Below are positions 1 to 6,462 of a DNA stretch of 7,442 nt, one piece after another. The position numbers were made by a program, and so were the translations under genes. The DNA is from JAQVEM01 sp964616545 (GTDB lineage Bacteria; Actinomycetota; Humimicrobiia; Humimicrobiales; Humimicrobiaceae). Each line of letters starts with the position of its first letter. The stretch's first letter is position 1. The stretch is from positions 1-7,442 of the forward strand of contig CAZTUA010000056.1 of assembly GCA_964616545.1 (NCBI GenBank), written 5' to 3'. The notes under the pieces are model-generated. The model was not told the origin of the DNA and searched no databases. It saw only the letters and a list, made by a program, of their open reading frames with translations.

Positions 1-1
1 T

Positions 2-2839
2 GGAATCACCAATGTATATACCTACACAGTCTCTAACCCGGTAGCAGATATTACTGTAAATGGCGATGAAACTGATACAATAGATAACAGTGCAGAAAAG
101 GGTTCAATTACAGTCACAAAGAGTGGATTGCACGGAAGCGACACCGCCATATTCTCACTTGAAGGTCCGGGCGGACCATACCCTGATATAACTCTTGATA
201 ATAAAACAGGTGGTTATCCATCAGAGAACGGCTGGAGTAACCTGCCATACGGGGAATATACGATAACAGAGACGTGGGGCGATGGAAATGTCTATACATA
301 CAGCACAGATCTCAGTCCTAACCCGAAGACAATCAATGTAGACGGCGATGAAACTATCAGAGTTAGAAATACAAAATTAACTTACAGTGTTACAGTTAAT
401 AAGACAGGGCTTGAATGGGGTTATAAATCTACCTGGCCTTATTACTGGGCTGATGAAGCTGTATTTACTCTTACAGGACCTGCTGGTCCGCATAGCCAGG
501 TACGCACTGTAACTCTTGATAATCATCCATGGAATGATATTTGGGGTGGTCCTTATGGTAGTAAGACCTGGACAGGATTGCCTGCAGGAGAATACACATT
601 AACAGAGAGCTATCCAGGTGATAATAGTTTTGATTACACCTCAAATATAACTCTACCTGATACATTTGAGCTTGGACCGAGTAAGACTTTCAATGTGGTT
701 AATACCCCCGAGAAGGGCTCAATTACAGTCACAAAGAGCGGCCTTGAAGGAAATGACCAGGCTATATTCTCACTTTCAGGTCCTGGCGGCCCTTATAGTG
801 ATATAACATTAAGCGAAGGCGGAAGTGATGGCTGGGATAACCTGCAATACGGCTCGTATACTATAACCGAGAGTTATCCATCAGGCAATGTATACACCTA
901 CCAGACAGACCTTTCATCTGATCCGGTTGTTATTGGCTCTGGAAACAAGAATCCAACTATTGAGGTAGAAAATACAGCCGAGAAGGGCTCAATAGTTGTC
1001 ACGAAGACAGGTCTTTTAGGTGATGATACTGCCATATTCTCGCTTTCAGGTCCCGGAGGTCCATATGCTGATATAGAGCTTTCGGAGGGTGAATCTGATG
1101 GCTGGAATAACCTGCCATACGGAACCTATACTGTAACCGAGAGTTATCCTGATGGGAATATATATAACTATACAACTGTGGATGTTCCCACAAATGTAGA
1201 GGTAAACAGTCAGACACCTGAGGAGATAAACGTTACAAATAATCCTATCTATGGGAAAGTTACACTTTCAAAATTATATATAGGAGATGTAGTTGACTCA
1301 TTCTTCTACCTTAAGGGTGATGACGGGAATTACTACATGCAGGATGGTACAGTGGCTGCCACCAGGGATGCTGCAAAAGTTACGATAGGCACCCAGGGTG
1401 GAACAGCAACATGGGAAAATTTGCCGCACCAGGAATACACAATTGAAGAAGATGATATTGCCGGATACAGTCAGTCAATTACTCCTGAAAGCTTTACATT
1501 GAGCAAATCCAGCAAACACCAGTATGTGGTTGCCACAAACACCCAGATACCCGGAAGAATAGAGCTTGAAAAGGTCTATGATGGAGAACCGACAGAAGCT
1601 TACTTCTACCTTAGAGGTGAAGACGGGAAGTACTATGGCCAGTTTGGAGTCGGTTATAATGATCTCCACACCTGGATGCCATGGCTGTATAGAACAATAA
1701 ATGGCGAAGGTTCTATATACTGGATGAACCTGCCATGGCAGGAATATACCATTTATGAAGTGACGCCTTCAGGTTACACTTCTGAATTTAATCCTGAAAT
1801 GCCGATTACCATAGATGGAGAAACTCCAGAACAGACTGTGAGTGTGACTGCTACTAATCGTGAGCTCGGTTCAATAGAGATATTTAAAACCGATGCTGAA
1901 ACAGGTGAACCTCTGGGTGGCTCAACCTTTGCACTATATAAAGAGGGTTCATGGATACTGCAGGATACACAGGTTCTGGGTTCGGACGGACACTACAAAT
2001 GGGAAGACCTTGAGTGGGGCACCTATATGGTAAGGGAAGAGACAGCCCCGACAGGTTACCTGGTTTGTCCTGACCAGATAGTAGTTATTGGAGAAAATCA
2101 GAGACATTATACTCTAACCCAGGAAATAGCTGACCCGAGGATACCTGGAGAGATAACACTTAACAAGAGCGGCCTTGGCACTACAAGCGTTGCAGGATTT
2201 ACCCTGTATGATTCAGGCAATAATCCTGTTGGGTCAGAGAAAACTATAACCGGAGATGGCTCTGTAACGTGGGATGACCTGGAATGGGATACTTATAAGA
2301 TCGTGGAAACCACAGTACCGTCCGGTTATAACAAGATGGCTGATATAACGGGAATAGTAATTGATTCAAGAGATGAAGATCAGCAGAGCTATACCTTTGA
2401 CAGGACCAACACAAGAATTCCACGCGGCTCCGTAACTCTTAACAAGAGCGGACTCAACTCAACAGATGTTGCAGGATTTACCCTGTATAATTCAGACGGC
2501 GCTGCTGTAGGTGGAGAAAAGAGGATAACCGGAAATGGAACAGTAAGCTGGACAAATCTTCCAAGAGATACATACAAGATTGTAGAGACAACCGTTCCGT
2601 CCGGGTATTCAAAGATGTCTGATATAACCGGTATAGTTGTAAGTTCGGCTCAGCTTAATCACAGCTTTAGCAGGACAAACTCAAAAAGAACAACTACAGT
2701 TATAGAAGTACTGGGTATTCAGGAACTTCCATTTACCGGAATGAATCCTGCTATTCCGATATCAGGTATCGGTTCAATACTTGCAGGTGGACTTATGGTT
2801 ATACTTTCCTTTATAAGAAGAAAGTTCAGAAGGAAATAA
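2..2839 (+). CDS. LPXTG-anchored multi-domain CnaB/SpaA surface protein (5' end outside window)
   Basis: The reading frame is open from base 2 to the TAA at 2837-2839 (945 codons), so the true start and signal peptide lie upstream; the TTG at 128 is inside a repeat and is not a start. The protein is a chain of immunoglobulin-like CnaB/SpaA domains: the tail of one (to about 94), then nine complete ones beginning near 98, 383, 713, 983, 1250, 1553, 1868, 2147 and 2423. Most show the isopeptide-bond signature of this family: a Lys in the first strand (VTK, LNK or LEK), a Glu in the YTITE-like strand and an Asn near the end (VENT, RTNT). It ends with LPFTG, a hydrophobic segment and the tail IRRKFRRK, as in sortase substrates of Gram-positive bacteria. 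It is inferred to be a stiff, covalently wall-attached stalk, either adhesin or pilin. The binding head, if any, is not visible. A sortase gene lies about 700 bases downstream in a separate transcription unit. Confidence 0.93.
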   Translation, partial: GITNVYTYTVSNPVADITVNGDETDTIDNSAEKGSITVTKSGLHGSDTAIFSLEGPGGPYPDITLDNKTGGYPSENGWSNLPYGEYTITETWGDGNVYTYSTDLSPNPKTINVDGDETIRVRNTKLTYSVTVNKTGLEWGYKSTWPYYWADEAVFTLTGPAGPHSQVRTVTLDNHPWNDIWGGPYGSKTWTGLPAGEYTLTESYPGDNSFDYTSNITLPDTFELGPSKTFNVVNTPEKGSITVTKSGLEGNDQAIFSLSGPGGPYSDITLSEGGSDGWDNLQYGSYTITESYPSGNVYTYQTDLSSDPVVIGSGNKNPTIEVENTAEKGSIVVTKTGLLGDDTAIFSLSGPGGPYADIELSEGESDGWNNLPYGTYTVTESYPDGNIYNYTTVDVPTNVEVNSQTPEEINVTNNPIYGKVTLSKLYIGDVVDSFFYLKGDDGNYYMQDGTVAATRDAAKVTIGTQGGTATWENLPHQEYTIEEDDIAGYSQSITPESFTLSKSSKHQYVVATNTQIPGRIELEKVYDGEPTEAYFYLRGEDGKYYGQFGVGYNDLHTWMPWLYRTINGEGSIYWMNLPWQEYTIYEVTPSGYTSEFNPEMPITIDGETPEQTVSVTATNRELGSIEIFKTDAETGEPLGGSTFALYKEGSWILQDTQVLGSDGHYKWEDLEWGTYMVREETAPTGYLVCPDQIVVIGENQRHYTLTQEIADPRIPGEITLNKSGLGTTSVAGFTLYDSGNNPVGSEKTITGDGSVTWDDLEWDTYKIVETTVPSGYNKMADITGIVIDSRDEDQQSYTFDRTNTRIPRGSVTLNKSGLNSTDVAGFTLYNSDGAAVGGEKRITGNGTVSWTNLPRDTYKIVETTVPSGYSKMSDITGIVVSSAQLNHSFSRTNSKRTTTVIEVLGIQELPFTGMNPAIPISGIGSILAGGLMVILSFIRRKFRRK
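98..1246 (+). repeat. Four tandem CnaB-type repeats of the GPGGPY subtype
   Basis: Four consecutive units of roughly 265-330 bases start near 98, 383, 713 and 983. Each encodes a strand ending in T-K or N-K, followed by G-L, then a GPGGPY-type loop (GPAGPH in the second), an N-L-P-Y-G-like turn, YTITE or YTLTE, and a closing N-T or N-N. Units 1, 3 and 4 are close to each other at the DNA level; for example the stretches beginning at 104 and 719 both read TCAATTACAGTCACAAAGAG. Unit 2 carries a Trp/Tyr-rich insertion (TWPYYW). This is duplication of a protein domain within the gene and could change copy number by recombination. Confidence 0.85.
2147..2690 (+). repeat. Two near-identical C-terminal SpaA-type repeats
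   Basis: Two units of about 270 bases each (from 2147 and 2423) encode G-x-[IV]-T-L-N-K-S-G-L, V-A-G-F-T-L-Y, Y-K-I-V-E-T-T-V-P-S-G-Y and a closing R-T-N. A 20-base run, GTTGCAGGATTTACCCTGTA, is identical at 2189 and 2468, indicating a recent tandem duplication or ongoing homogenisation. These are the domains nearest the cell wall. The Lys, Glu and Asn expected for an intramolecular isopeptide bond are visible in both. Confidence 0.85.
2726..2836 (+). other. C-terminal cell-wall sorting signal (LPFTG, membrane segment, basic tail)
   Basis: LPFTG is encoded at 2726-2740, followed by about 20 mostly hydrophobic residues (roughly 2750-2812) and the positively charged tail IRRKFRRK up to the stop. 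This three-part layout is the standard signal by which a sortase cuts between Thr and Gly and links the protein to peptidoglycan or to another pilin subunit. The fit to the pattern is complete. Confidence 0.95.
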
Positions 2840-2868
2840 CATAGAATATCGATTTTATTGATATAAGG

Positions 2869-2906
2869 AAATGGCCCGGGTAATTTATCCGGGCCATTTT
2901 ATTTTG
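2869..2906 (+). terminator. Rho-independent terminator after the surface protein gene
   Basis: Perfect 11-base arms AAATGGCCCGG (2869-2879) and CCGGGCCATTT (2889-2899) flank a 9-base loop, followed by TATTTT. It starts 30 bases after the stop codon. The flanking A and T tracts could let it act on both strands, though no - strand gene arrives here. It separates the surface protein transcript from the rhodanese-sortase unit. Confidence 0.93.
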
Positions 2907-2921
2907 CACTTAAAATTGCGG

Positions 2922-2927
2922 TATAAT
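2922..2927 (+). promoter_or_regulatory. Candidate -10 box of the rhodanese-sortase operon
   Basis: A perfect TATAAT lies 36 bases upstream of the ATG at 2964 and just after the terminator. No good -35 hexamer sits 16-18 bases upstream: TTGCAC at 2904-2909 is only 12 bases away. The promoter call therefore rests on the -10 box and its position. Confidence 0.5.
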
Positions 2928-2963
2928 TGATGGCAATTAAATTAAAGCCTGGAGGGAGTTAGT

Positions 2964-3497
2964 ATGAATAAAAAAATTCATTTTTTTGCTGCTGTCGTTA
3001 TATCAGTATTTTTAATTACATTTACCTTATGCGGGTGCAGCCGGGCATCTTCCCTGCAGGAGGCAGATACCGGGCAGGATGAAGATTCCAGCGGTATGGA
3101 GCTGACTGTTATTGAAAATGTATCAATAGATGAAATAGAAGAAATTGATGACATTGAAACAGAAGGAGAAGAGCCGCCCGAAGCCATGCCCATCTCTGTT
3201 GAGAGGGTTTATGAGATTATAGAAAATGGAGAGGACTATATCATACTTGATGTAAGAAACCCGGATGAGTATGAAGAGGGGCACATTGAAGGCGCAGTCC
3301 TCATACCCGTATCGGAGCTTGAAGATAGACTTGATGAAATTCCCGGCAATAAGCCGGTTATAACATACTGCAAGGCCGGGTCAAGAAGCGCAAGGGCTGC
3401 ATCCATCCTTGTAGAAAACGGATTTTTAGAGGTATATGATATGGGCGGAATTACCGAATGGATAGATAGCGGGTATCCTGTTACCGGCGGTGAGTAG
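2964..3497 (+). CDS. Rhodanese-domain lipoprotein
   Basis: The 177-residue protein starts at ATG 2964, with GGAGGGAG (2951-2958) at good spacing. Residues 1-24 form a lipoprotein signal peptide: MNKK, a hydrophobic run, then L-C-G-C with Cys25 as the likely lipidated residue (Cys at position -2 of the lipobox is uncommon). An acidic spacer rich in Asp and Glu covers about 33-73. Residues 76-174 are a single rhodanese domain with DVRNPDEYEEGHIEGA (96-111), the active-site loop CKAGSRS (Cys136 to Ser142) and GGITEW near the end. Rhodaneses carry sulfur on the loop Cys as a persulfide; the substrate of this extracytoplasmic one is unknown. It is the first gene of a unit with a sortase, and since sortases also use a reactive Cys on the outer face, a redox or sulfur link is possible but is only inference. 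Confidence 0.92.
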   Translation: MNKKIHFFAAVVISVFLITFTLCGCSRASSLQEADTGQDEDSSGMELTVIENVSIDEIEEIDDIETEGEEPPEAMPISVERVYEIIENGEDYIILDVRNPDEYEEGHIEGAVLIPVSELEDRLDEIPGNKPVITYCKAGSRSARAASILVENGFLEVYDMGGITEWIDSGYPVTGGE

Positions 3498-3543
3498 TTT
3501 TTAAAAACTGGTACCGCGGTGAAAACTTTTAAAATATTTTTTT

Positions 3544-3548
3544 AAGGA
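3544..3548 (+). promoter_or_regulatory. Shine-Dalgarno site that decides the sortase start
   Basis: AAGGA lies seven bases before the ATT at 3556 and just upstream of the sequence encoding the sortase membrane anchor. It is the best ribosome binding site in the interval 3498-3676. The GTG at 3519 has no comparable site. This favours a start at or near 3556 over the distant TTG 3676. Confidence 0.5.
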
Positions 3549-3555
3549 TAAAAAA

Positions 3556-4245
3556 ATTTCAAAGTCTAAAAAGATAATAATAAGCGTATGCGTTCTTGCA
3601 GGACTGGGCCTGATTATACTTCTGTGTTTTTTTATTGCAGATAGAGCTGCCACTTTAAGAGATAAAAATGCTCTTTTGGAATGGGAGGAACAGAGCGAAG
3701 CCCTAACCGGAAGTGAAGAAGGAACTGCCTCAAAAGAAGATAGAGAAACACCTGCAGCTTCCGGAGAGGATGAAGCCGGAAAAGAAGAGATTGATTACAG
3801 TATATTAACTGCCGAAGACTTCTTTCCCTTAGATATTATAATCCCAAAAATCGGGCTTAAGCTTATTGTAAACGAAGGGGCAGATACGCAGACTTTAAAG
3901 CAGGGACCCGGCCATATCTCCGAAACACCGCTTCCCGGAGATATTGGAAGATGCACTATTTCGGGCCACAGGACAACTTACGGGTCGCCCTTTAAAAAGA
4001 TTGGCAGCCTTGAGGACGGCGACTTCATTTACCTTGAAGCGGTTAAGGGAGAGATATTTATTTACGTGGTCACGGGCCAGGAGATAGTAAGGCCAGAAGA
4101 TGTATATATCCTTGAGGGTACAGATAAGAGAGAGCTTCTTCTCACCTCGTGCCACCCTGAGTATTCAGCGGACGAGAGAATTATTATAATATCGGAGCTT
4201 ATAAATATATACCCGCTTGAGGCGGCAGCGGAAAATAACCGGTGA
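3556..4245 (+). CDS. Membrane-anchored sortase (start codon uncertain; class E/D-like)
   Basis: This is a cysteine transpeptidase that joins LPXTG-type proteins to the cell wall or to pilin subunits. The catalytic His lies in T-I-S-G-H-R-T-T-Y-G (His codon 3967-3969), Cys in L-L-L-T-S-C-H-P (4150-4152) and Arg in S-A-D-E-R-I-I-I (4177-4179). G-H-R-T-T-Y-G-x-P-F resembles class E sortases, but class is not certain. An N-terminal membrane anchor (I-I-I-S-V-C-V-L-A-G-L-G-L-I-I-L-L, about 3574-3624) precedes an acidic linker. The frame is open back to 3523, yet the only conventional start in it is TTG 3676, which would remove the anchor. The coordinate given assumes a rare ATT start at 3556, seven bases after AAGGA (3544-3548), giving M-S-K-S-K-K-I-I-I-S and 229 residues. 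The alternative is GTG 3519 joined by a one-base shift in the T7 run 3537-3543. It follows the rhodanese gene closely; the next gene begins 3 bases after its stop. Confidence 0.87.
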   Translation: MSKSKKIIISVCVLAGLGLIILLCFFIADRAATLRDKNALLEWEEQSEALTGSEEGTASKEDRETPAASGEDEAGKEEIDYSILTAEDFFPLDIIIPKIGLKLIVNEGADTQTLKQGPGHISETPLPGDIGRCTISGHRTTYGSPFKKIGSLEDGDFIYLEAVKGEIFIYVVTGQEIVRPEDVYILEGTDKRELLLTSCHPEYSADERIIIISELINIYPLEAAAENNR

Positions 4246-4248
4246 TGG

Positions 4249-4872
4249 GTGAGCTGGTTTAAAATGGGAAAGTTAACCAAAAAAATAAAATGCAGAATTG
4301 CAGTCATTGCAGTTCTTGCCTTAATTACGGCAGCGCTTACAGGATACAATATCTATCTTGCAGCAGTTAACAGGCAGCAGGCCTTAAAGCTGGCCGCAGA
4401 GCAGGCAGAGCTCGAAGAGGAAAAAGCGAGGCTGGAGGAGCTGAGAATAAAAATGGCCGGGGAGCTTAAAGAATACTATCCCTGTTATAGGGATATAAAA
4501 GGTGAATTTATAGAGGAAGTAGAAGGGCTCTCTGAAGAACTGCAGGGCGAGATTGTAAATATGGCACAGCTAAAAGAAATTACCTCTGCGCGCCTGGATG
4601 CGGCCATAGATTACAGGAATAAATTTACCGCCCTTGATACCCCCGGACCGCTTGAGACTTTTTACCAATACGAGCTTGAATATATCGGAAGCGATATTAA
4701 AACCATTAAAGAGGTGCTTTTATACTACGGAAGCGGAAGCTACTCGACATATGATGATGGCGGGATAGGCGAGCTTTACGGAAAAACCGAACTCGCGCAC
4801 AGGAAAGCTCAAGAAGAGTTCCGCAGCGTGTACAGTCAGTATGGGCTGGAGTATTTACCGGAGGAATTTTAG
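4249..4872 (+). CDS. Membrane-anchored coiled-coil protein of unknown function
   Basis: Third gene of the rhodanese-sortase unit, starting at GTG 4249 just 3 bases after the sortase stop and ending at TAG 4872 (207 residues). ATG 4264 is an equally reasonable start, with GGTGAG at 4248-4253 in front. A short basic segment (K-L-T-K-K-I-K) is followed by one transmembrane helix (about residues 16-39). A charged coiled coil rich in Glu, Leu, Lys and Ala covers about 42-75. The rest is predicted mostly helical, with a Gly/Ser/Tyr-rich patch near 157-170. The topology suggests a short cytoplasmic tail and an extracellular body. No family is recognised. Tight linkage to the sortase suggests a shared surface role, perhaps as an accessory or scaffold, but this is inference. 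Confidence 0.82.
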   Translation: MSWFKMGKLTKKIKCRIAVIAVLALITAALTGYNIYLAAVNRQQALKLAAEQAELEEEKARLEELRIKMAGELKEYYPCYRDIKGEFIEEVEGLSEELQGEIVNMAQLKEITSARLDAAIDYRNKFTALDTPGPLETFYQYELEYIGSDIKTIKEVLLYYGSGSYSTYDDGGIGELYGKTELAHRKAQEEFRSVYSQYGLEYLPEEF

Positions 4873-4924
4873 AAACATTTTATTTACAGTGATAGAAAAA
4901 TCATTATTAAAAGATTGCACGGAA

Positions 4925-5779
4925 TTAAATGGAAGCTGACAGGTATTTTTTGTTTCTTGTGTATTCTTCGAAATAATTATCCACATAGATTTTTATAAAA
5001 TCGGTATTGCTTATAAGAGGCATAAGGTCGGATTTAAAAGAAGATTTATATCTTGTAACTGCTTCCTCTACTTTTTTATCCAGTTGCTTTTCTATGTAAT
5101 CAGCGCTTACGCTGGTGCCCAGCATCTCCGAAAGCCTTTTTAAGTTTGGTTTTATAGAATTTTTTAAAAACCATAAAAGATCAAAGAAATCCCTGCCTTT
5201 TATTACCTTTATATTATCAGAACCCTGGAATTTTTCCCTTACAATAATTGCATGTATTTTATCTGACATAAGGGAGGGCAGGTCATAATGAGTTGCCGCA
5301 AAATTAAACCCATAAATGGATTTTGAAGTGGTCTCAAGGCTAAAGTGTTTTGATGGGTTTTCTAAAAAATCGAGTTTTACAAAAAGAAGATTGCTTTTAC
5401 TACCTTCTGCCAGTTCCAGTTTATGTAGAACCGGGAATTTTAGCAGAATCTGGTTTCCATGCTTTTTTATAGCCAGCTCCACATCATTATATTTATATTG
5501 TTTATTAAAATATGCCTTGATGTCGCCGGTAAGAATCACGGGGTCAAAACTTTTCTTGAAATCAAAATCAATATCTTCCGAAAGCCTCGGTAAATTAAAA
5601 AAATGCCTGAGGCATGTTCCGCCGGTAAAAATCAAATTCCTGTTATAATCGGAATTTGTATATATAAAATAGAGAACATATACCTGAAGATACTCTTTCA
5701 GTAAATTGAGAATATAGTTATCATGCGAGCCCCTCGCTCTTTCTTCAATTAATATTTTTTCAAGTTCCTTATAGATCAT
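4925..5779 (-). CDS. abiEii: AbiEii-family nucleotidyltransferase toxin
   Basis: The 284-residue protein has the nucleotidyltransferase pattern of AbiEii/AbiGii toxins: F-T-G-G-T-C-L-R (GGT at 53-55), R-L-S-E-D-I-D-F (Asp69 and Asp71, likely metal ligands), V-K-L-D-F (135-138), D-K-I-H-A (Lys174) and K-G-R-D-F-F-D-L (194-201). In AbiE systems this protein is the toxin that halts growth, protecting the population during phage infection; the activity is a GTP-binding nucleotidyltransferase of the DNA polymerase beta type. It starts at ATG 5779, 11 bases after the antitoxin stop, with only a weak AGAG-type ribosome binding site, so translation is probably coupled to the antitoxin. All key motifs are present, so it appears intact. 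It is convergent with the sortase unit, with about 50 bases between. Confidence 0.93.
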   Translation of the reverse strand: MIYKELEKILIEERARGSHDNYILNLLKEYLQVYVLYFIYTNSDYNRNLIFTGGTCLRHFFNLPRLSEDIDFDFKKSFDPVILTGDIKAYFNKQYKYNDVELAIKKHGNQILLKFPVLHKLELAEGSKSNLLFVKLDFLENPSKHFSLETTSKSIYGFNFAATHYDLPSLMSDKIHAIIVREKFQGSDNIKVIKGRDFFDLLWFLKNSIKPNLKRLSEMLGTSVSADYIEKQLDKKVEEAVTRYKSSFKSDLMPLISNTDFIKIYVDNYFEEYTRNKKYLSASI

Positions 5780-5790
5780 TTTTAATTACT

Positions 5791-6423
5791 CTAAATCTTT
5801 TTTATCATTTCTGCCAGCTTTAAGTATTTTTTCATACCCGCAAGTTCACAGTAAGCCTTAAATTCTTTTAACTCTCCCGGCTTGAAGTCATCAAGGTTTA
5901 ATCTGAATGATTCCAGAAGAGAACGGTCAAATTTTTCCAACCTTAACAGTTTTAAATACATCCAGTCAAACAAAGCCTTTGCTTTTGTTGACTCTTTGAT
6001 TATAAAGCTGTTCTTTTCTACGATATTAAATCCTGTAAAAAGCTCATTTTTTATATTTCTGTAAATAAAAAATCCGAGTTTGTTTTTGTAAGTTCTGCCT
6101 GACTTTATAGTTATAGAATTTATAGAATAGACGGATTCCGTTAATATACCATATCTTTGTAAAATATATTCAAGACTAAGATATGACGGCTCCCTCAGCT
6201 TGTTTGAGATAAATTCCAGATATGCAGTTTTATCACGGAGCCTCTCAAAATAATTTGAAGTAACATAGAATCCTTTTTTTAATTGTATCAGTACGCCATT
6301 TTTTATCCATCTGTTAATATTTGTAGAAAGAGCATTTTTACTTACATCTACAAACTGGGATATGGTTTCCCTTTTAAAATAACTTAAGTTTTCCAGATTT
6401 TTAATTTTTTTAACTTGATTCAT
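5791..6423 (-). CDS. abiEi: AbiEi-family antitoxin / transcriptional repressor
   Basis: The protein is 210 residues from the ATG at 6423; a TTG at 6462 in the same frame would add 13 hydrophobic residues that do not fit the family, so it is not chosen. The N-terminus (about residues 5-55) reads as a winged helix-turn-helix: Y-F-K-R-E-T-I-S-Q-F, then a recognition helix and the wing L-I-Q-L-K-K-G-F-Y-V. The middle has the AbiEi hallmark P-S-Y-L-S-L-E-Y-I-L with Y-G-I after it, followed by K-A-L-F-D-W-M-Y-L. AbiEi antitoxins counteract AbiEii without forming a stable protein complex (type IV) and repress their own promoter. The gene lies directly upstream of the toxin, in the usual order. The upstream region holds an inverted repeat that could be its operator. 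Confidence 0.88.
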   Translation of the reverse strand: MNQVKKIKNLENLSYFKRETISQFVDVSKNALSTNINRWIKNGVLIQLKKGFYVTSNYFERLRDKTAYLEFISNKLREPSYLSLEYILQRYGILTESVYSINSITIKSGRTYKNKLGFFIYRNIKNELFTGFNIVEKNSFIIKESTKAKALFDWMYLKLLRLEKFDRSLLESFRLNLDDFKPGELKEFKAYCELAGMKKYLKLAEMIKKI

Positions 6424-6426
6424 AAT

Positions 6427-6445
6427 TAGTATAAAAAATATACTA
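6427..6445 (-). promoter_or_regulatory. Inverted repeat, candidate AbiEi operator
   Basis: Perfect 7-base arms TAGTATA (6427-6433) and TATACTA (6439-6445) are separated by five A/T bases and lie 3 bases upstream of the abiEi ATG. After one mismatch the pairing continues for two more bases on each side. The repeat overlaps the likely -10 region. AbiEi proteins are known to bind inverted repeats in their own promoter, so autoregulation here is a reasonable inference. Confidence 0.55.
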
Positions 6446-6462
6446 TTTGTGAAATAAGTCAA
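6435..6462 (-). promoter_or_regulatory. Candidate abiE promoter
   Basis: On the - strand TTGACT (6462-6457) is a good -35 box that begins immediately after the stop codon of the upstream membrane protein gene. TATTTT (6440-6435) lies 16 bases further on as -10. A better -10 by sequence, TATACT (6433-6428), would need a 23-base spacer. Either choice puts the transcript start within a few bases of the ATG. Confidence 0.5.

Noticed and set aside
128..130. TTG as the start of the surface protein
   Set aside because: The frame is open back to base 2 and encodes the end of an earlier CnaB domain and the first strand of the next one, so this TTG is an internal Leu codon.
98..2690. Spaced repeats as a CRISPR array
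   Set aside because: The repeat period is about 270-330 bases, in frame, with diverged coding units; these are protein domain repeats.
3510..3522. GGTACCGCGGTG as a GC stem of a terminator after the rhodanese gene
   Set aside because: The self-complementary parts overlap and leave no loop. The sortase follows directly and is likely co-transcribed.
4873..4924. Terminator between the convergent sortase unit and abiEii
   Set aside because: Only weak short complementary arms (GTGAT with ATCAT) and no GC-rich stem with a T tract were found.
5316..5648. + strand open frame of 110 codons
   Set aside because: It is antisense to the conserved core of abiEii and has no ribosome binding site or recognisable family.
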